Shown here: in pieces, positions 30,248 through 38,768 of the stretch
How positions within the stretch are numbered: the stretch's first letter is position 1
Layout of the letters: each line of letters opens with the position of its first letter
From: an uncultured Ferrovibrio sp.
GTDB lineage: Bacteria > Pseudomonadota > Alphaproteobacteria > Ferrovibrionales > Ferrovibrionaceae
Length of the DNA stretch: 64,000 nucleotides
Reading direction: 5' to 3'
Assembly: GCF_937960835.1 (NCBI RefSeq)
Contig: NZ_CALGPC010000006.1
Coordinates: 62,001 to 126,000 of the forward strand
Notes under the pieces: model-generated
What the model saw: only the letters and a program-made list of their open reading frames with translations
Databases searched by the model: none
Told to the model about the DNA's origin: nothing
Program-made: the position numbers and the translations under genes

Positions 30248-31453
30248 ATGAACGTACAAGCCGCCAAGCCCGCCTCCGCCGCCAAGGCCACCTTCAAATG
30301 GGATGATCCCTTCAATCTGGAGGCCGAGCTGACGGAAGAAGAGCGCCTGGTCCGCGACACCGCCCGCGACTACTGCCAGAACAAGCTGCTGCCGCGCGTG
30401 AAGGAAGCCTTCCGCGAGGAGAAGACCGATCCGGCGATTTTCCGCGAAATGGGCGAGCTGGGCCTGCTGGGCCCGACCATCGAGGGGTATGGCTGCGCCG
30501 GCGCTTCCTATGTCGCCTATGGCCTGATCGCCCGCGAAGTCGAGGCGGTGGACAGCGGCTATCGTTCGATGATGAGCGTGCAGTCCAGCCTGGTGATGCA
30601 TCCGATCTATGCCTATGGCACCGAGGCGCAGCGCGAGAAGTATCTGCCCAAGCTGGCCCGCGGTGAGTGGATCGGCTGCTTTGGCCTGACCGAGCCGGAC
30701 CATGGCTCCGATCCGGGCAGCATGAAGACCCGCGCCAAGAAGGTCCAGGGCGGCTATGAGCTGACCGGCGCCAAGATGTGGATCAGCAATTCGCCGATCG
30801 CCGATGTTTTTGTCGTCTGGGCGAAGACCGAAGACGGCGTGATCCGCGGCTTCGTGCTGGAAAAGGGCATGAAGGGCCTGTCGGCGCCGAAGATTCACGG
30901 CAAGCTGTCGCTGCGCGCCTCGATCACCGGCGAGATCGTGATGGACAAGGTGTTCGTGCCGGAAGACAACCTGCTGCCGAATGTCGAGGGGCTGAAGGGC
31001 CCATTCGGCTGCCTGAACAATGCCCGTTACGGCATCGCCTGGGGCGCCATGGGCGCGGCGGAAGCCTGCTGGCATCAGGCCCGCAGCTATGTGCTGGAGC
31101 GCAAGCAGTTCGGCCGTCCGCTGGCGGCGAACCAGATCATCCAGCTCAAACTGGCCAACATGCAGACCGAAATCGCGCTCGGCCTGACGGCTGCGCTGCG
31201 CGTCGGCCGTCTGAAGGACCAGGATCTGGCAACGCCGGAAATGATCTCGCTGATCAAGCGCAACAATTGCGGCAAGGCGCTGGAAATCGCCCGCATGGCG
31301 CGTGACATGCACGGCGGCAATGGCATCCATGAGGAATATCATGTGATGCGCCACCTGATGAATCTGGAGACGGTGAATACCTACGAGGGCACGCATGACA
31401 TCCATGCGCTGATCCTCGGCCGTGCCCAGACCGGCATCCAGGCTTTCCAGTAA
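30248..31453 (+). CDS. gcdH: Glutaryl-CoA dehydrogenase
   Basis: The protein is 401 residues. This FAD enzyme dehydrogenates and decarboxylates glutaryl-CoA to crotonyl-CoA, passing electrons to ETF. Diagnostic segments are WDDPFNLEAELTEEERLVRDTARDYCQ, GCFGLTEPDHGSDPGSMKTRA, the substrate-shaping SVQSSLVMHPIYAYGT, and the catalytic base Glu380 in TYEGTHDIHALILGRAQTGIQAF. It starts 117 bases from the gcdR palindrome, with CGAGGAACGCC upstream. Together with the following CoA-transferase it degrades glutarate from lysine or tryptophan. Confidence 0.96.
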   Translation: MNVQAAKPASAAKATFKWDDPFNLEAELTEEERLVRDTARDYCQNKLLPRVKEAFREEKTDPAIFREMGELGLLGPTIEGYGCAGASYVAYGLIAREVEAVDSGYRSMMSVQSSLVMHPIYAYGTEAQREKYLPKLARGEWIGCFGLTEPDHGSDPGSMKTRAKKVQGGYELTGAKMWISNSPIADVFVVWAKTEDGVIRGFVLEKGMKGLSAPKIHGKLSLRASITGEIVMDKVFVPEDNLLPNVEGLKGPFGCLNNARYGIAWGAMGAAEACWHQARSYVLERKQFGRPLAANQIIQLKLANMQTEIALGLTAALRVGRLKDQDLATPEMISLIKRNNCGKALEIARMARDMHGGNGIHEEYHVMRHLMNLETVNTYEGTHDIHALILGRAQTGIQAFQ

Positions 31454-31486
31454 GCCGTTTCGAAAGCAAAAGGCGGAGGCGCCGAG

Positions 31487-32707
31487 ATGCGTGCGCTCGA
31501 CGATATCGTTGTGCTCGATCTCAGCCGTGTGCTGGCCGGGCCGTGGTGTACCCAGAACCTGGCCGATCTCGGCGCCACCGTGATCAAGGTCGAAAAACCC
31601 GGCGCGGGTGACGATACCCGCAGCTGGGGCCCGATCTTCCTGAAAGACCCGAAGACGGGTGAACGCGGCGATGCGGCGTACTACCTGGCCGCCAATCGCG
31701 GCAAGCTGTCGATCACCGTCGACATGGCAAGCCCGGAAGGGCAGGCGATCATCCGCGATCTGGCCAAGCAGGCCGATGTGGTGATCGAGAATTACAAGCT
31801 CGGCGGCCTGAAGAAATATGGCCTCGATTACGAGAGCCTGAAGGTGATCAATCCGCGGCTGGTCTATTGCTCGATCACCGGCTTCGGCCAGACCGGCCCT
31901 TATGCGTCGCGCGCGGGCTATGACTTCTTGATTCAGGGCATGGGCGGTCTGATGAGCGTCACCGGTGAACGCGACGATCTGCCGGGCGGCGGTCCGCAGA
32001 AGGCCGGCGTCGCCTTGGCCGACGTGATGACCGGGCTGTATGCCACCATCGCCATCCTGGCGGCGCTAAACCAGCGCCATCGCAGCGGCGAGGGCCAGTA
32101 TATCGACATGGCCCTGCTGGACGTGCAGGTCTCGACCCTGGCCAATCAGGCGCTCTATTACCTCGTCTCGGGCCAGGTGCCGGTCCGCATGGGCAACGGC
32201 CATGCCGCCATCGTGCCCTATCAGAGCTTCCCGACCGCCGACGGCCACGTCATCATCGCGGTCGGCAACGATTACCAGTTCGGCAAGCTGGCCGAGGAGC
32301 TGGGCCATCCGGAATGGAAGACCGATCCGCGTTTTGCCACCAATATCGAGCGCCTGAACAACCGCGCCCTGGTGGTCAGCGCCATCGAGGCGGAAACCCG
32401 CAAGCGCACAATGGACGATCTCATCGCTGCGCTTGAGAAGCGGCAGGTGCCCTGCGGCCCGATCAACACCATCGACAAAGTGTTCGCCGATCCGCATGTG
32501 AAGGCGCGCGGATTGCAAAAGACCGTGCCGCATACGCAGCAGGGTGAAGTGCCGAGCGTGGCCAGCCCGCTGCGGCTGTCGGCCTCGCCTGTCGCCTACG
32601 ACCGCGGCCCGCCGCTGCTTGGCGAGCATACCGATCAGGTGCTGCGCGAGCGGCTGGGCTTCGATGACGCGCGGCTGCAGGAATTGCGGCAGAAGGGCGT
32701 GATCTAA
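31487..32707 (+). CDS. gcdG: Class III CoA-transferase, probably succinyl-CoA:glutarate type
   Basis: The protein is 406 residues, CaiB/BaiF interlocked-dimer fold. The catalytic aspartate is Asp179 in GVALADVMTGLYA. N-terminal VLDLSRVLAGPWCTQNLADLGATVIKVEKPGAGDDTR and the block VYCSITGFGQTGPYASRAGYDFLIQGMGG are family hallmarks. Its place directly after gcdH, 33 bases on with GGCGGAGGCG before the ATG, argues that it activates glutarate using succinyl-CoA or a similar donor. The 2-base-shifted overlap of its stop with the convergent EamA gene leaves no room for a terminator between them. Confidence 0.9.
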   Translation: MRALDDIVVLDLSRVLAGPWCTQNLADLGATVIKVEKPGAGDDTRSWGPIFLKDPKTGERGDAAYYLAANRGKLSITVDMASPEGQAIIRDLAKQADVVIENYKLGGLKKYGLDYESLKVINPRLVYCSITGFGQTGPYASRAGYDFLIQGMGGLMSVTGERDDLPGGGPQKAGVALADVMTGLYATIAILAALNQRHRSGEGQYIDMALLDVQVSTLANQALYYLVSGQVPVRMGNGHAAIVPYQSFPTADGHVIIAVGNDYQFGKLAEELGHPEWKTDPRFATNIERLNNRALVVSAIEAETRKRTMDDLIAALEKRQVPCGPINTIDKVFADPHVKARGLQKTVPHTQQGEVPSVASPLRLSASPVAYDRGPPLLGEHTDQVLRERLGFDDARLQELRQKGVI

Positions 32708-33657
32708 TCGCTGCTGTCTGACGCGCTGGCCGCGGCTGCCGTTGCTGCGCCCCCCGCCTTCTGCGGCGCGTTGACCAGATAGATGCCGCCCGCCACCAGC
32801 GTCAGCGCGCCGAGCAGCCATGGCGAGAGCGGTTCGTTCAACAGAGCACTACCCGCCAGCACGCCGAAGATTGGCGTGAGGAACGAGAAGGCCGATAGCC
32901 GCGATACCGGGTATTGCGTGATCAGCCAGAACCAGACGACGTAGCTGATCCCTGCCACGATAACAATCTGGACGCCGAGCGAGCCCAGCACGAAAGGTGT
33001 CATCGAAATGGTGAAATCCTCGCCCACGAGCGCCGCCCCGGCCAGCAGGCCGACGCCGGATACCGCCAGCTGATAGAGCAGCGTCTTATAGGGCGAGGCT
33101 TCGCGCAGGCGCGTGGCCTTGATCAGCACGGTTGTTGCCGCCCAGAGGATGGAGGCGCCGAGGATCATGGCATCGCCGATCATTTCCTCCCGCTGCGGCG
33201 CCTGCAGGCGATCAATGAAGGTCAGGACGACGCCCAGGAAGGCCAGCAGCAGCCCGGACAGCTGCAGCGGCCGGATGCGTTCGCCCGGGATGAAGAGATG
33301 TGAGCCGAGCGCCACCCAGAACGGTGCCGTGTAAAGCAGGATCACGACCCGTGAGGCGCTGGTCATCGTCAGGCCGATGAAGATCAGGGCGAATTCCGCG
33401 CCGAACAGCAGACCGGCGAGGATGCCAGGGACCAGGCTGCCGTCGCGGTTGAACAGGGGCACGCGCCGCCACTGCATCCAGCCGGCAACCAGCAGGGTTG
33501 CACCGGCCGAACGGATGCCGGCCTGCAGCAGCGGCGAGACGAATTCCGTGGTGACCTTGATGAGCACTTGCTGCCCGCCCCAGACCAGGCACAGGACAGA
33601 CATCAAAAGGATGGCCAGGCCATCCAGGCCGCTGGCGTGAGTGTTTGTCTTGTTCAT
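32704..33657 (-). CDS. EamA/DMT-superfamily transporter
   Basis: The protein is 317 residues with ten hydrophobic helices in two EamA repeats (repeat 1 about 12-148, repeat 2 about 160-297). The conserved openings are LLMSVLCLVWGGQQVLIKV and ILGASILWAATTVLIKA. An Ala/Ser-rich cytoplasmic tail ends the protein. These are usually exporters of amino acids or other metabolites; the substrate is unknown. It is a single gene on the minus strand. Confidence 0.88.
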   Translation of the reverse strand: MNKTNTHASGLDGLAILLMSVLCLVWGGQQVLIKVTTEFVSPLLQAGIRSAGATLLVAGWMQWRRVPLFNRDGSLVPGILAGLLFGAEFALIFIGLTMTSASRVVILLYTAPFWVALGSHLFIPGERIRPLQLSGLLLAFLGVVLTFIDRLQAPQREEMIGDAMILGASILWAATTVLIKATRLREASPYKTLLYQLAVSGVGLLAGAALVGEDFTISMTPFVLGSLGVQIVIVAGISYVVWFWLITQYPVSRLSAFSFLTPIFGVLAGSALLNEPLSPWLLGALTLVAGGIYLVNAPQKAGGAATAAAASASDSSD

Positions 33658-33843
33658 TTTTCTGATGCGCGAAACGGATGTTGCGGAAACCGATCATAAG
33701 TAGCCGGATCATCCACAGCAAATGCCATGTGACGTTACGGCAGGGATGGCGACGGTTTGACGGCAGCGGGGATTTCATGTCCTACTTTGCGGACAGAGAT
33801 AAGATGCCCAGGCGACATGGGCGCCTGCCAAAGGTCTAGGGAT

Positions 33844-35052
33844 ATGGATCTGAACTTCACCGCCGAAGAGCTTGCCTTCCGAGATGAGGTCCGCCGCTTC
33901 ATCGCCGAGAATTTCGATGACGAGATGCGTGCCGCCATGGCGCGTACCCGCACCGGCTATATCGCCAAGCACCTGCATATCCGCTGGCAGCAGCGGCTGA
34001 ATGAAAAGGGCTGGCTGGCGCCGAACTGGCCGGAGGAATATGGCGGTCCCGGCTGGACGCCGGTGCAGCGCTACATCTACGACCAGGAAATGATGGCAGC
34101 CGGCGCACCCATCGTGGTGCCATTCGGCCCGCGCATGCTGGCGCCGGTGATCATGAAATTCGGCACCGAGGCGCAGAAGAAGAAATATCTGCCCGACATC
34201 CTCGCTAGCCGGACCTGGTGGTGCCAGGGCTATTCCGAGCCCGGCGCCGGATCGGATCTTGCCTCGCTGCAGATGAAGGCCGAGGACAAGGGCGATTACT
34301 TCCTGTGCAACGGCAGCAAGATCTGGACCTCGGAAGCCCAGCATGCCGACATGATCTTCTGCCTGGTGCGCACCGCGCAGACCAAGAAGCCGCAGGAAGG
34401 CATTTCCTTCCTGCTGATCGACATGAAATCGCCGGGCGTGACCGTGGCGCCGATCGTCACCATCGACGAGCCCAGCGCCGGCATGCAGGAAGTCAATCAG
34501 GTTTTCTTCGACGACGTGAAGGTGCCGAAGGAGAATCTGGTCGGTGAGATCAACCAGGGTTGGACCTGCGCCAAATACCTGCTGGAATTCGAACGCGGCA
34601 ATGCCTATTCCGGCAATCTCAAGCGCGGCCTGGAGCGGGTGCGCAAGATCGCCCGCGCGGAAGCGGCCGGCGGCGGCGCGCCGCTGATCGAGGATCCCGC
34701 TTTTGCCGCCCGTCTGGCTCAGGCGGAGATCGAGGTCATGGCGCTGGAGATGACCGAACTGCGCATTCTCGGCCAGTTACGGGGCGGACAGAATGTCGGC
34801 GCTGCCTCGTCGCTGCTGAAGACGCGTGGTACGGAATTGCAGCAGATGGTGACTGAACTGGCGGCCGATGCGGTGGGGTATTACATCGCGCCCTACACGC
34901 CGCTGATCGAGGGCGCCAACGAGCCGATCATCGGTCCGGATTACGCCGATGGCGTGGCGGCACGCTATCTCAACATGCGCAAGGTCACGATCTACGCGGG
35001 CTCTAACGAGATCCAGCGCAACATCATGTCAAAGCTCATCTTAGGACTTTGA
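33844..35052 (+). CDS. Acyl-CoA dehydrogenase family protein
   Basis: The protein is 402 residues. The three-domain acyl-CoA dehydrogenase fold is visible: MDLNFTAEELAFRDEVRRFIAENF, the FAD-contact block CQGYSEPGAGSDLASLQMKAEDKGD, and the C-terminal RKVTIYAGSNEIQRNIMSKLILGL. The usual catalytic Glu near position 250 is part of KYLLEFERGN. It resembles the large subunit of two-component enzymes such as PimC, which work with a small partner, but no partner gene is adjacent. The ATG at 33844 follows CTAGGGAT. Its end overlaps the convergent LysR gene by 12 bases. The substrate is unassigned; isolated acyl-CoA work in fatty or dicarboxylic acid oxidation is likely. Confidence 0.88.
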   Translation: MDLNFTAEELAFRDEVRRFIAENFDDEMRAAMARTRTGYIAKHLHIRWQQRLNEKGWLAPNWPEEYGGPGWTPVQRYIYDQEMMAAGAPIVVPFGPRMLAPVIMKFGTEAQKKKYLPDILASRTWWCQGYSEPGAGSDLASLQMKAEDKGDYFLCNGSKIWTSEAQHADMIFCLVRTAQTKKPQEGISFLLIDMKSPGVTVAPIVTIDEPSAGMQEVNQVFFDDVKVPKENLVGEINQGWTCAKYLLEFERGNAYSGNLKRGLERVRKIARAEAAGGGAPLIEDPAFAARLAQAEIEVMALEMTELRILGQLRGGQNVGAASSLLKTRGTELQQMVTELAADAVGYYIAPYTPLIEGANEPIIGPDYADGVAARYLNMRKVTIYAGSNEIQRNIMSKLILGL

Positions 35053-35964
35053 GGTTTTCGGGCGCGTTTGCTCTGTGCATTGCGCCTGCAATATCTCCAT
35101 CAGGCTTTGCGCCGAGACGGATGGCGTGCGGCCCTTGCGCTGGATGATGCCCATCGTCCGGCGCAGGGCAGGTTCCTTGATCGGCACCTCGGCCAAACCG
35201 GCGAACTTCAGCAGCGATGTGGTGAGCGAGGGCAGGGCGGCAATGCCAAGCCCCTGGCTGATCAGCGCGCCAACTGTTGCCAGATGTTCGGGATCATACT
35301 GGCTTTGCACCTCGATGCCGGCGGCGGCGCAGGCGGCATCGATATGCTGCCGCACGCTGGAAGTGCGCGCCATCATGATGATGGGATAGGTCACCATCTG
35401 CGTCCAGGTGACGGCCTTCTTGCGCGCCAAGGCGTGATCGGGCCGGCAGACCATGACAAAGCGGTCGTCGATCAGCGGCTGGAAGTCGAAATCCTTGCTT
35501 TTAGCAGGCGCGACCGTAAGGCCGAAATCGGCCGCGCCGCTTTCCACCAGTTCCTGGATTTGATCATGCAGCGTGTCGCGGATCATCACGTCGATGGCGG
35601 GGTAGCGCGCCTTGAAGACTGCCAGGGCGGGCGGCAGCGTGATGGCGGCCAGCGAGGGCAGGGCGGCGATCACCAGCCGTCCGCGCCGGCGGGCGAGATA
35701 GTCCTGCAGGTCGACGCTGACGGCTTCGAATTCATCGATGAGGCGCGTGGCCAGGCGCTGAAGTTCTTCGCCTTCGGCGGTTAGGAGGACCTGCCGCGTG
35801 GTGCGGTCGAACAGTTTGGTATTCAGCGTCTCTTCCAGCTTGCGGATCGTGGCGCTCAAGGCGGGTTGGGACAGATGCAGCCGCTCGGCCGCCTCGCTGA
35901 AGCTGCGCAACGTCGCGACGACGCGAAAGGCCTGGAGCTGGCGCAGGGTTACATTTATAAGCAT
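35041..35964 (-). CDS. LysR-family regulator of the AtuA-TRAP operon
   Basis: The protein is 307 residues. The winged helix is LRQLQAFRVVATLRSFSEAAERLHLSQPALSATIRKLEETLN and the effector domain is of the CynR/CbbR-like type (GRLVIAALPSLAAITLPPALAVFKARYPAIDVMIRD). It is divergent from the AtuA operon across 85 bases holding a T-N11-A box within a TATC/GATA inverted repeat. It is the likely activator of that operon, responding to a substrate-derived ligand. Confidence 0.88.
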   Translation of the reverse strand: MLINVTLRQLQAFRVVATLRSFSEAAERLHLSQPALSATIRKLEETLNTKLFDRTTRQVLLTAEGEELQRLATRLIDEFEAVSVDLQDYLARRRGRLVIAALPSLAAITLPPALAVFKARYPAIDVMIRDTLHDQIQELVESGAADFGLTVAPAKSKDFDFQPLIDDRFVMVCRPDHALARKKAVTWTQMVTYPIIMMARTSSVRQHIDAACAAAGIEVQSQYDPEHLATVGALISQGLGIAALPSLTTSLLKFAGLAEVPIKEPALRRTMGIIQRKGRTPSVSAQSLMEILQAQCTEQTRPKTSKS

Positions 35965-35968
35965 AGTC

Positions 35969-35985
35969 TATCAATAAATAAGATA
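35969..35985. promoter_or_regulatory. Candidate LysR box of the AtuA operon
   Basis: TATC, nine A/T-rich bases, GATA: an inverted repeat containing the exact LysR pattern T-N11-A. It sits directly before the lysR start, 65 bases from the AtuA start, in a markedly AT-rich patch. Confidence 0.5.
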
Positions 35986-36049
35986 AATCCATTTGTAAAA
36001 TAGATCGGCCGCCGCCAACCTTTTGGCAGAAAGATTGGGAGGAGACGGG

Positions 36050-37396
36050 TTGGGGACCGACAGCGTATTGGTCGGCTGCGGGGCCGGTTTTTCCGGCGAT
36101 CGTCTGGATGCCGCAGCGCCGGTGGTGCGCAGCCTCATTCGCGCAAAACGCCCGGCGGCGATCATGTTCGAAACGCTGGGCGAGCGGACGCTGGCGCTGG
36201 CGCAACTGGCGCGCATGGAAAATCCCGACAAGGGGTATGAGCCGCTGCTGGAGCGTCTGCTGGCGCCCATCCTGGAAGCCTGCCTGCAGCACAATATCCG
36301 TATCCTGGGCAATTTCGGCGCGGCCAATCCGCTGGCCGCGGCCAAGGCCATTGCCGGTTTGGGGCGCCGCTTAGGCTGCCGGCCGATGCGGATCGCCGTG
36401 GTGCAGGGCGATGATCTCGTTGCCGCAGGACAGCTCGGCGCGCTGGAGGATGAAAGCGGCAGGCCGCTGGCATTCGGTCCGGTGATTTCCGCCAATGCCT
36501 ATCTCGGCGCCGCGCCGCTGGTGGAAGCCTTGCAGGCCGGCGCGGATATCGTGGTGTCGGGCCGCGTGGCCGATCCGTCGCTCGCCCTGGCGCCGTTCAT
36601 TCACCATCACGGCTGGGCCCTGGATGACTGGCAGCGGTTGGCCTGCGGGACTCTGGCGGGGCATCTGCTGGAATGCGGGGCGCAGGTCACCGGCGGCTAT
36701 TATGCCGATCCCGGTTTCAAGGACGTGCCCGATCCGCACGATATCGGCTTTCCCATCGTGGCCATGCAGGGCGACGGCGACTTTACAATCGGCAAGGCCG
36801 ATACCGGCGGCGGACTGGTGGACCGCCACACGGTGACGGAACAGATTCTCTATGAAATCCACGATCCCAGCCGGTATCTGACACCGGATGTCACGCTGGA
36901 TATCACCAATGTCGAACTGGATGATTCGGTCCAAAATGAGGTGCGGGTGCGCGGCGCCGTTGGGCATGCGCGGCCGGAGCGCCTGAAGGTCACCGTCGGC
37001 TATGACGGCGGCTGGCTGGGTGAAGGCGAGATCTCCTATGCGGGGCCCAATGCCGCTGCGCGTGCCAAGCTGGCACTGGATGTCATACGCCGCCGGATTG
37101 GCCCCGATATCTCCATGCGCGGGGACATCATCGGCGTGGCCAGCGTGTTCAACGACGATGCAGGGCAGTGGCTGTCGCAGCACATGGCGCCGTCTTCGGA
37201 TGTGCGTCTGCGCATTGCCGTCTCCTCGCCGGACCGCGCCATCGCGGCCCGGGCGGCTGAAGAAGTGCTGGCGCTTTATACCTGCGGGCCGGCCGGCGGC
37301 GGCGGCGCGCGCGGCAATACCCGGCGTCGCATAGCGACGGCCTCGGCCTATATCAGGCGTGACCTGGTCAAGACGCGGATCGAGATGCTGGAATGA
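36050..37396 (+). CDS. AtuA-family protein (DUF1446), large chain
   Basis: The protein is 448 residues from the TTG at 36050, chosen because GGGAGGAGA stands seven bases before it and the product then opens VLVGCGAGFSGDRLDAA, the family start. Further conserved blocks are MFETLGERTLALAQLARMENPDKGYEPLLERLL, NFGAANPLAAAK, VSGRVADPSLALAPFIHHHGW, AGHLLECGAQVTGGYYADPG and CGPAGGGGARG. AtuA was named from acyclic terpene utilisation, but its reaction is unestablished. It overlaps the small AtuA-related gene by ATGA, so both probably form one enzyme. The substrate is unknown. Confidence 0.88.
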   Translation: MGTDSVLVGCGAGFSGDRLDAAAPVVRSLIRAKRPAAIMFETLGERTLALAQLARMENPDKGYEPLLERLLAPILEACLQHNIRILGNFGAANPLAAAKAIAGLGRRLGCRPMRIAVVQGDDLVAAGQLGALEDESGRPLAFGPVISANAYLGAAPLVEALQAGADIVVSGRVADPSLALAPFIHHHGWALDDWQRLACGTLAGHLLECGAQVTGGYYADPGFKDVPDPHDIGFPIVAMQGDGDFTIGKADTGGGLVDRHTVTEQILYEIHDPSRYLTPDVTLDITNVELDDSVQNEVRVRGAVGHARPERLKVTVGYDGGWLGEGEISYAGPNAAARAKLALDVIRRRIGPDISMRGDIIGVASVFNDDAGQWLSQHMAPSSDVRLRIAVSSPDRAIAARAAEEVLALYTCGPAGGGGARGNTRRRIATASAYIRRDLVKTRIEMLE

Positions 37397-37779
37397 ATCG
37401 CACGCCGCATATATCGGGCCTTGAGGTGCCGCTGCACAGCATCGCCCATGGCCGGACCGGCGATAAGGGCAACCGGTTGAATGTCAGCGTGATCGCCTAC
37501 CGGCCGGAATATTACCCTGTCATCTGCGAGCAGGTGACGGTCGAGCGTATCGCTGCGCTGTTTGCCCATCGGCGCATTTCTGCCGTGCGGCGCTTCGAAT
37601 TGCCGAAACTCTGGGCGCTGAATTTTGTCATCGACGATGTTCTCGAGGGCGGCGTGAATGATGCGCTCAATCTCGACGGGCACGGCAAGACGCATTCGTT
37701 TCTCGTCCTGTCGCTTCCGATCCGCTTACCGGAAGGCATGAGGCCAATAATCAACAAAACGGAGGAAACGGTAAAATGA
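37393..37779 (+). CDS. AtuA-related small chain (AtuA C-terminal-like domain)
   Basis: The protein is 128 residues. It opens VPLHSIAHGRTGDKGNRLNVSVIAYRPEYYP, with the motif ARTGDKGN-type found in the C-terminal domain of one-chain AtuA proteins, and has LNFVIDDVLEGGVNDALNLDGHGKT later. In some organisms the two domains are fused; here they are separate overlapping genes, implying a heteromer. The catalytic role is unknown. It overlaps the TAXI receptor gene by ATGA. Confidence 0.82.
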   Translation: MNRTPHISGLEVPLHSIAHGRTGDKGNRLNVSVIAYRPEYYPVICEQVTVERIAALFAHRRISAVRRFELPKLWALNFVIDDVLEGGVNDALNLDGHGKTHSFLVLSLPIRLPEGMRPIINKTEETVK

Positions 37780-38738
37780 AGAAGATCATCCTGACGGCGA
37801 TGACCGCCGCCATCCTGTCATTCCCGGTTGCAGCCAAGGACAAGCTTCTCATCGGCGCCACTTCGGCGTCGTCCAGCCAGTATGGGTATTTCGTCGCGCT
37901 GTCGCAGCTCATCAACAGCAAGGTGCCGAATGTGGAAAGCGCGGTCGTCGAGACCGGCGCGACCGTCGACAACCTGCGCCGCATCGACCGCAAGCAGATC
38001 GATCTCGGCCTGGTGACCACCAATGTCGGTTATCAGGCCTATGCCGGCGAAGGCGATTTCGCGGGCAAGAAGGTCGATAACCGTCTGCTGTTTGTCTATT
38101 CGGGCGCGCCGCAGAACGTGATCGTCCGCGCCGATAGCGGCGTCAACACACTGGCTGACCTGAAAGGCGTGCGCTTCAATCCCGGCTTGAAGGGTTCGGC
38201 CACGGAGAAGACCACGGAAGCGATCTTCAAGGTGCTGGGGATCGCGCCAGACTACGTTCGCGGCTCGACGACCGACATCGTCGATGCGATCAAGGACAAG
38301 CGGGCCATCGGCACGGTGAAATCGGGTGTGGGCAACAAGCTGGACGGCTCGACCCTGGATATCGCCACCTTCACGCCGATCAAGGTTCTCAGCCTGACAC
38401 CTGAACAGAAGAAGCTGGTGGAGGAGAAGTTCCCCGATCTCTCCGTGGTTGACGTGCCCGCCGGTGCTGCCGAAGGCATTCCCGCCTATAGCACCTGGAG
38501 CTTCGGCCTGGCGGTACATGCCCGTACCGACATGCCGGAAGAAATCGCCTATCAGATCGCCAAGGCGGTTTTCGAGGACAAGACCGTGCAGGTGGGCGCG
38601 CTGAGCAGCCTGAAGGGCTTGGATCTCATCCAGATGACGCTTGAGAACGGCACGATTCCGCTGCATCCCGGCGTTCTGCGCTACCTCAAGGAGCGCAATG
38701 TCAATGTTCCGGCGAAGCTGATGCCGAAATCCTCCTGA
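37776..38738 (+). CDS. TAXI-family TRAP transporter solute receptor
   Basis: The protein is 320 residues. A signal peptide (MKKIILTAMTAAILSFPVAA) precedes a periplasmic binding domain with LLIGATSASSSQYGYFVALSQLINSKVP, VETGATVDNLRRIDRKQIDLGLVTTNVGYQAYAG and AYSTWSFGLAVHARTDMPEEIAYQIAKAVFE. This is the TAXI type of tripartite ATP-independent transporter, whose known ligands are carboxylates such as glutamate and ketoglutarate. It delivers substrate to the adjacent fused permease. Co-transcription with AtuA proteins suggests that the imported acid is their substrate or its precursor. Confidence 0.92.
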   Translation: MKKIILTAMTAAILSFPVAAKDKLLIGATSASSSQYGYFVALSQLINSKVPNVESAVVETGATVDNLRRIDRKQIDLGLVTTNVGYQAYAGEGDFAGKKVDNRLLFVYSGAPQNVIVRADSGVNTLADLKGVRFNPGLKGSATEKTTEAIFKVLGIAPDYVRGSTTDIVDAIKDKRAIGTVKSGVGNKLDGSTLDIATFTPIKVLSLTPEQKKLVEEKFPDLSVVDVPAGAAEGIPAYSTWSFGLAVHARTDMPEEIAYQIAKAVFEDKTVQVGALSSLKGLDLIQMTLENGTIPLHPGVLRYLKERNVNVPAKLMPKSS

Positions 38739-38768
38739 CGACGGCTGCCGACGTCGAAAGGCCGAGAC

